This document shows, piece by piece, positions 6,191 to 6,789 of a stretch of 6,789 nucleotides of DNA. Numbering within the stretch: the stretch's first letter is position 1; each line of letters starts with the position of its first letter. This DNA comes from an uncultured Eubacteriales bacterium (GTDB lineage Bacteria > Bacillota_A > Clostridia > Lachnospirales > Lachnospiraceae): NCBI GenBank assembly GCA_902803345.1, contig CADCPV010000007.1:1-6789 (forward strand), given 5' to 3'. The notes under the pieces were generated by a model. That model was not told the origin of the DNA. It saw nothing but the letters and a program-made list of their open reading frames with translations, and ran no database searches. The position numbers and the translations under genes are program-made.

Positions 6191-6272
6191 GACAGCAATA
6201 AGATATCGTAATCCGCCGTTTTCGCTGTATATTTTGCAGCAAAGACCGCTTATACTGTACACAGCGTCAGTC

Positions 6273-6283
6273 AAAGGAGGTGA
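6273..6283 (+). promoter_or_regulatory. Near-perfect Shine-Dalgarno of the DUF4177 gene
   Basis: AAAGGAGGTGA is complementary to the 3' end of Bacillota 16S rRNA over about ten bases and sits at normal distance before the ATG at 6290. It fixes the start of a 58-codon gene and suggests high translation. Confidence 0.85.
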
Positions 6284-6289
6284 CCAAAA

Positions 6290-6466
6290 ATGTTTGAGTA
6301 CAGAGTAGAAAATTACAGTGTAAAGAGCGCAGCAAGGGAAATGAATGCGCTGGCACAGGAAGGCTGGCGTGTCATCTCCGTAATCCCGAACATGACAAAG
6401 GGTTACGGACTGATCGTCACCTTTGAGCGGAAAGTCTGCGATCGGTATTTCGAAAGAGAAGCCTGA
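6290..6466 (+). CDS. DUF4177 domain protein (58 residues)
   Basis: This very short gene encodes a 58-residue protein that fits the DUF4177 pattern throughout its length: an N-terminal FEYRVENY strand (2-9), a helix AAREMNALAQEGW (14-26) with the family's characteristic EGW, the strand RVISVIP (27-33), and a closing strand YGLIVTFERK (39-48). The family consists of small single-domain proteins of unknown function. A near-perfect ribosome site precedes it. The zinc-ribbon gene starts 22 nt downstream and is probably in the same transcript. The C-terminal ten residues (VCDRYFEREA) are charged and outside the core. Confident as a real gene despite its size. Confidence 0.88.
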   Translation: MFEYRVENYSVKSAAREMNALAQEGWRVISVIPNMTKGYGLIVTFERKVCDRYFEREA

Positions 6467-6488
6467 TCGGCAGCAGAAAGGAGCGGGT

Positions 6489-6758
6489 ATGAAGAATGTA
6501 AAAATCTGCCCGAAGTGCGGAAGCCATGATCTGTTCATGGTAAAGGGATATGCCGGCGGATACGGCACAGGCAACAACATCATGGTTGGGATGACTATTT
6601 TCTCAGCTGTTCCGGTAAATCGCTACGTCTGCGGGTACTGTGGATTTACAGAGGAGTGGATCGACAGGGAAGATATTGAGAGAGTCCGCAATTCCTGGCG
6701 GGCAACAGTTGAAAAAGTCGGGAATCCGTACTATATAGAGGACAGGCAGAGAATGTAA
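6489..6758 (+). CDS. Small zinc-ribbon protein (89 residues)
   Basis: The 89-residue protein has two CxxC knuckles, CPKCG (7-11) and CGYCG (48-52), about 38 residues apart, with the pattern of a zinc ribbon binding one Zn ion. Between them lies a Gly-rich, moderately hydrophobic loop (GYAGGYGTGNNIMVGM, 20-35). The C-terminal tail after EEWID is charged and helical (60-76). Such proteins are usually hypothetical; binding to nucleic acid or protein is possible but not shown. AAAGGAG (6477-6483) lies 5 nt before the ATG. I rejected an upstream in-frame start at 6423 because it lies inside the DUF4177 gene and lacks a ribosome site. No terminator is visible in the last 31 bases. Confidence 0.85.
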   Translation: MKNVKICPKCGSHDLFMVKGYAGGYGTGNNIMVGMTIFSAVPVNRYVCGYCGFTEEWIDREDIERVRNSWRATVEKVGNPYYIEDRQRM

Positions 6759-6789
6759 CTGCCAGAAGACACATAGAGCCATCGCAGCG

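Noticed and set aside
6223..6266. Possible promoter and operator (TATACT at 6251; CGCTGT ... ACAGCG inverted repeat)
   Set aside because: No acceptable -35 lies 15-19 nt before TATACT, and the inverted repeat is only six bases per arm with a 32-nt gap.

Overview
The window looks like chromosomal DNA from a Gram-positive anaerobe of the Clostridia (Bacillota), probably a gut or rumen relative of the Lachnospiraceae. This is inferred from the strong AGGAGG-type ribosome binding sites, moderate G+C (about half by eye), short intergenic gaps, a lipoprotein GH10 xylanase, and a set of protein families common in that class. There is no rRNA, tRNA, CRISPR array, transposase or obvious phage gene.

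Layout. (1) Positions 1-846, minus strand: the N-terminal 282 residues of a secreted lipoprotein GH10 endo-xylanase, cut by the window edge before its nucleophile. Its own promoter and a 30-bp dyad in the leader suggest regulation. (2) Positions 847-1074: a divergent intergenic region with a well-formed promoter on each strand. (3) Positions 1075-2372, plus strand: a GNAT acetyltransferase and a class I SAM methyltransferase, 11 nt apart, probably one transcript. (4) Positions 2496-4031: a DUF362 protein with its own extended -10 promoter, a Cys-rich middle and an unusual Cys/His-containing C-terminal tail, closed by a strong intrinsic terminator at 4058-4094. (5) Positions 4121-6143: a Nudix hydrolase resembling ADP-ribose pyrophosphatases, then an FRG-domain protein and a small helical protein of unknown family. 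The last two are one nucleotide apart. (6) Positions 6290-6758: a 58-residue DUF4177 protein with a near-perfect Shine-Dalgarno, followed by an 89-residue zinc-ribbon protein.

How the genes work together. The xylanase is a plant-polysaccharide gene facing away from the rest. The GNAT and methyltransferase look like ordinary small-molecule or macromolecule modifying enzymes of unknown substrate. The most system-like segment is 4121-6143. There the FRG protein and its small partner are bracketed by related GGCGGA/TCCGCC hairpins, and the gap before the FRG gene holds a possible 30-codon leader. The FRG pair could be a two-component accessory module, but nothing in the sequence proves a toxin-antitoxin or defence role. 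Much of the rest is ordinary, although several genes belong to families without an established function.
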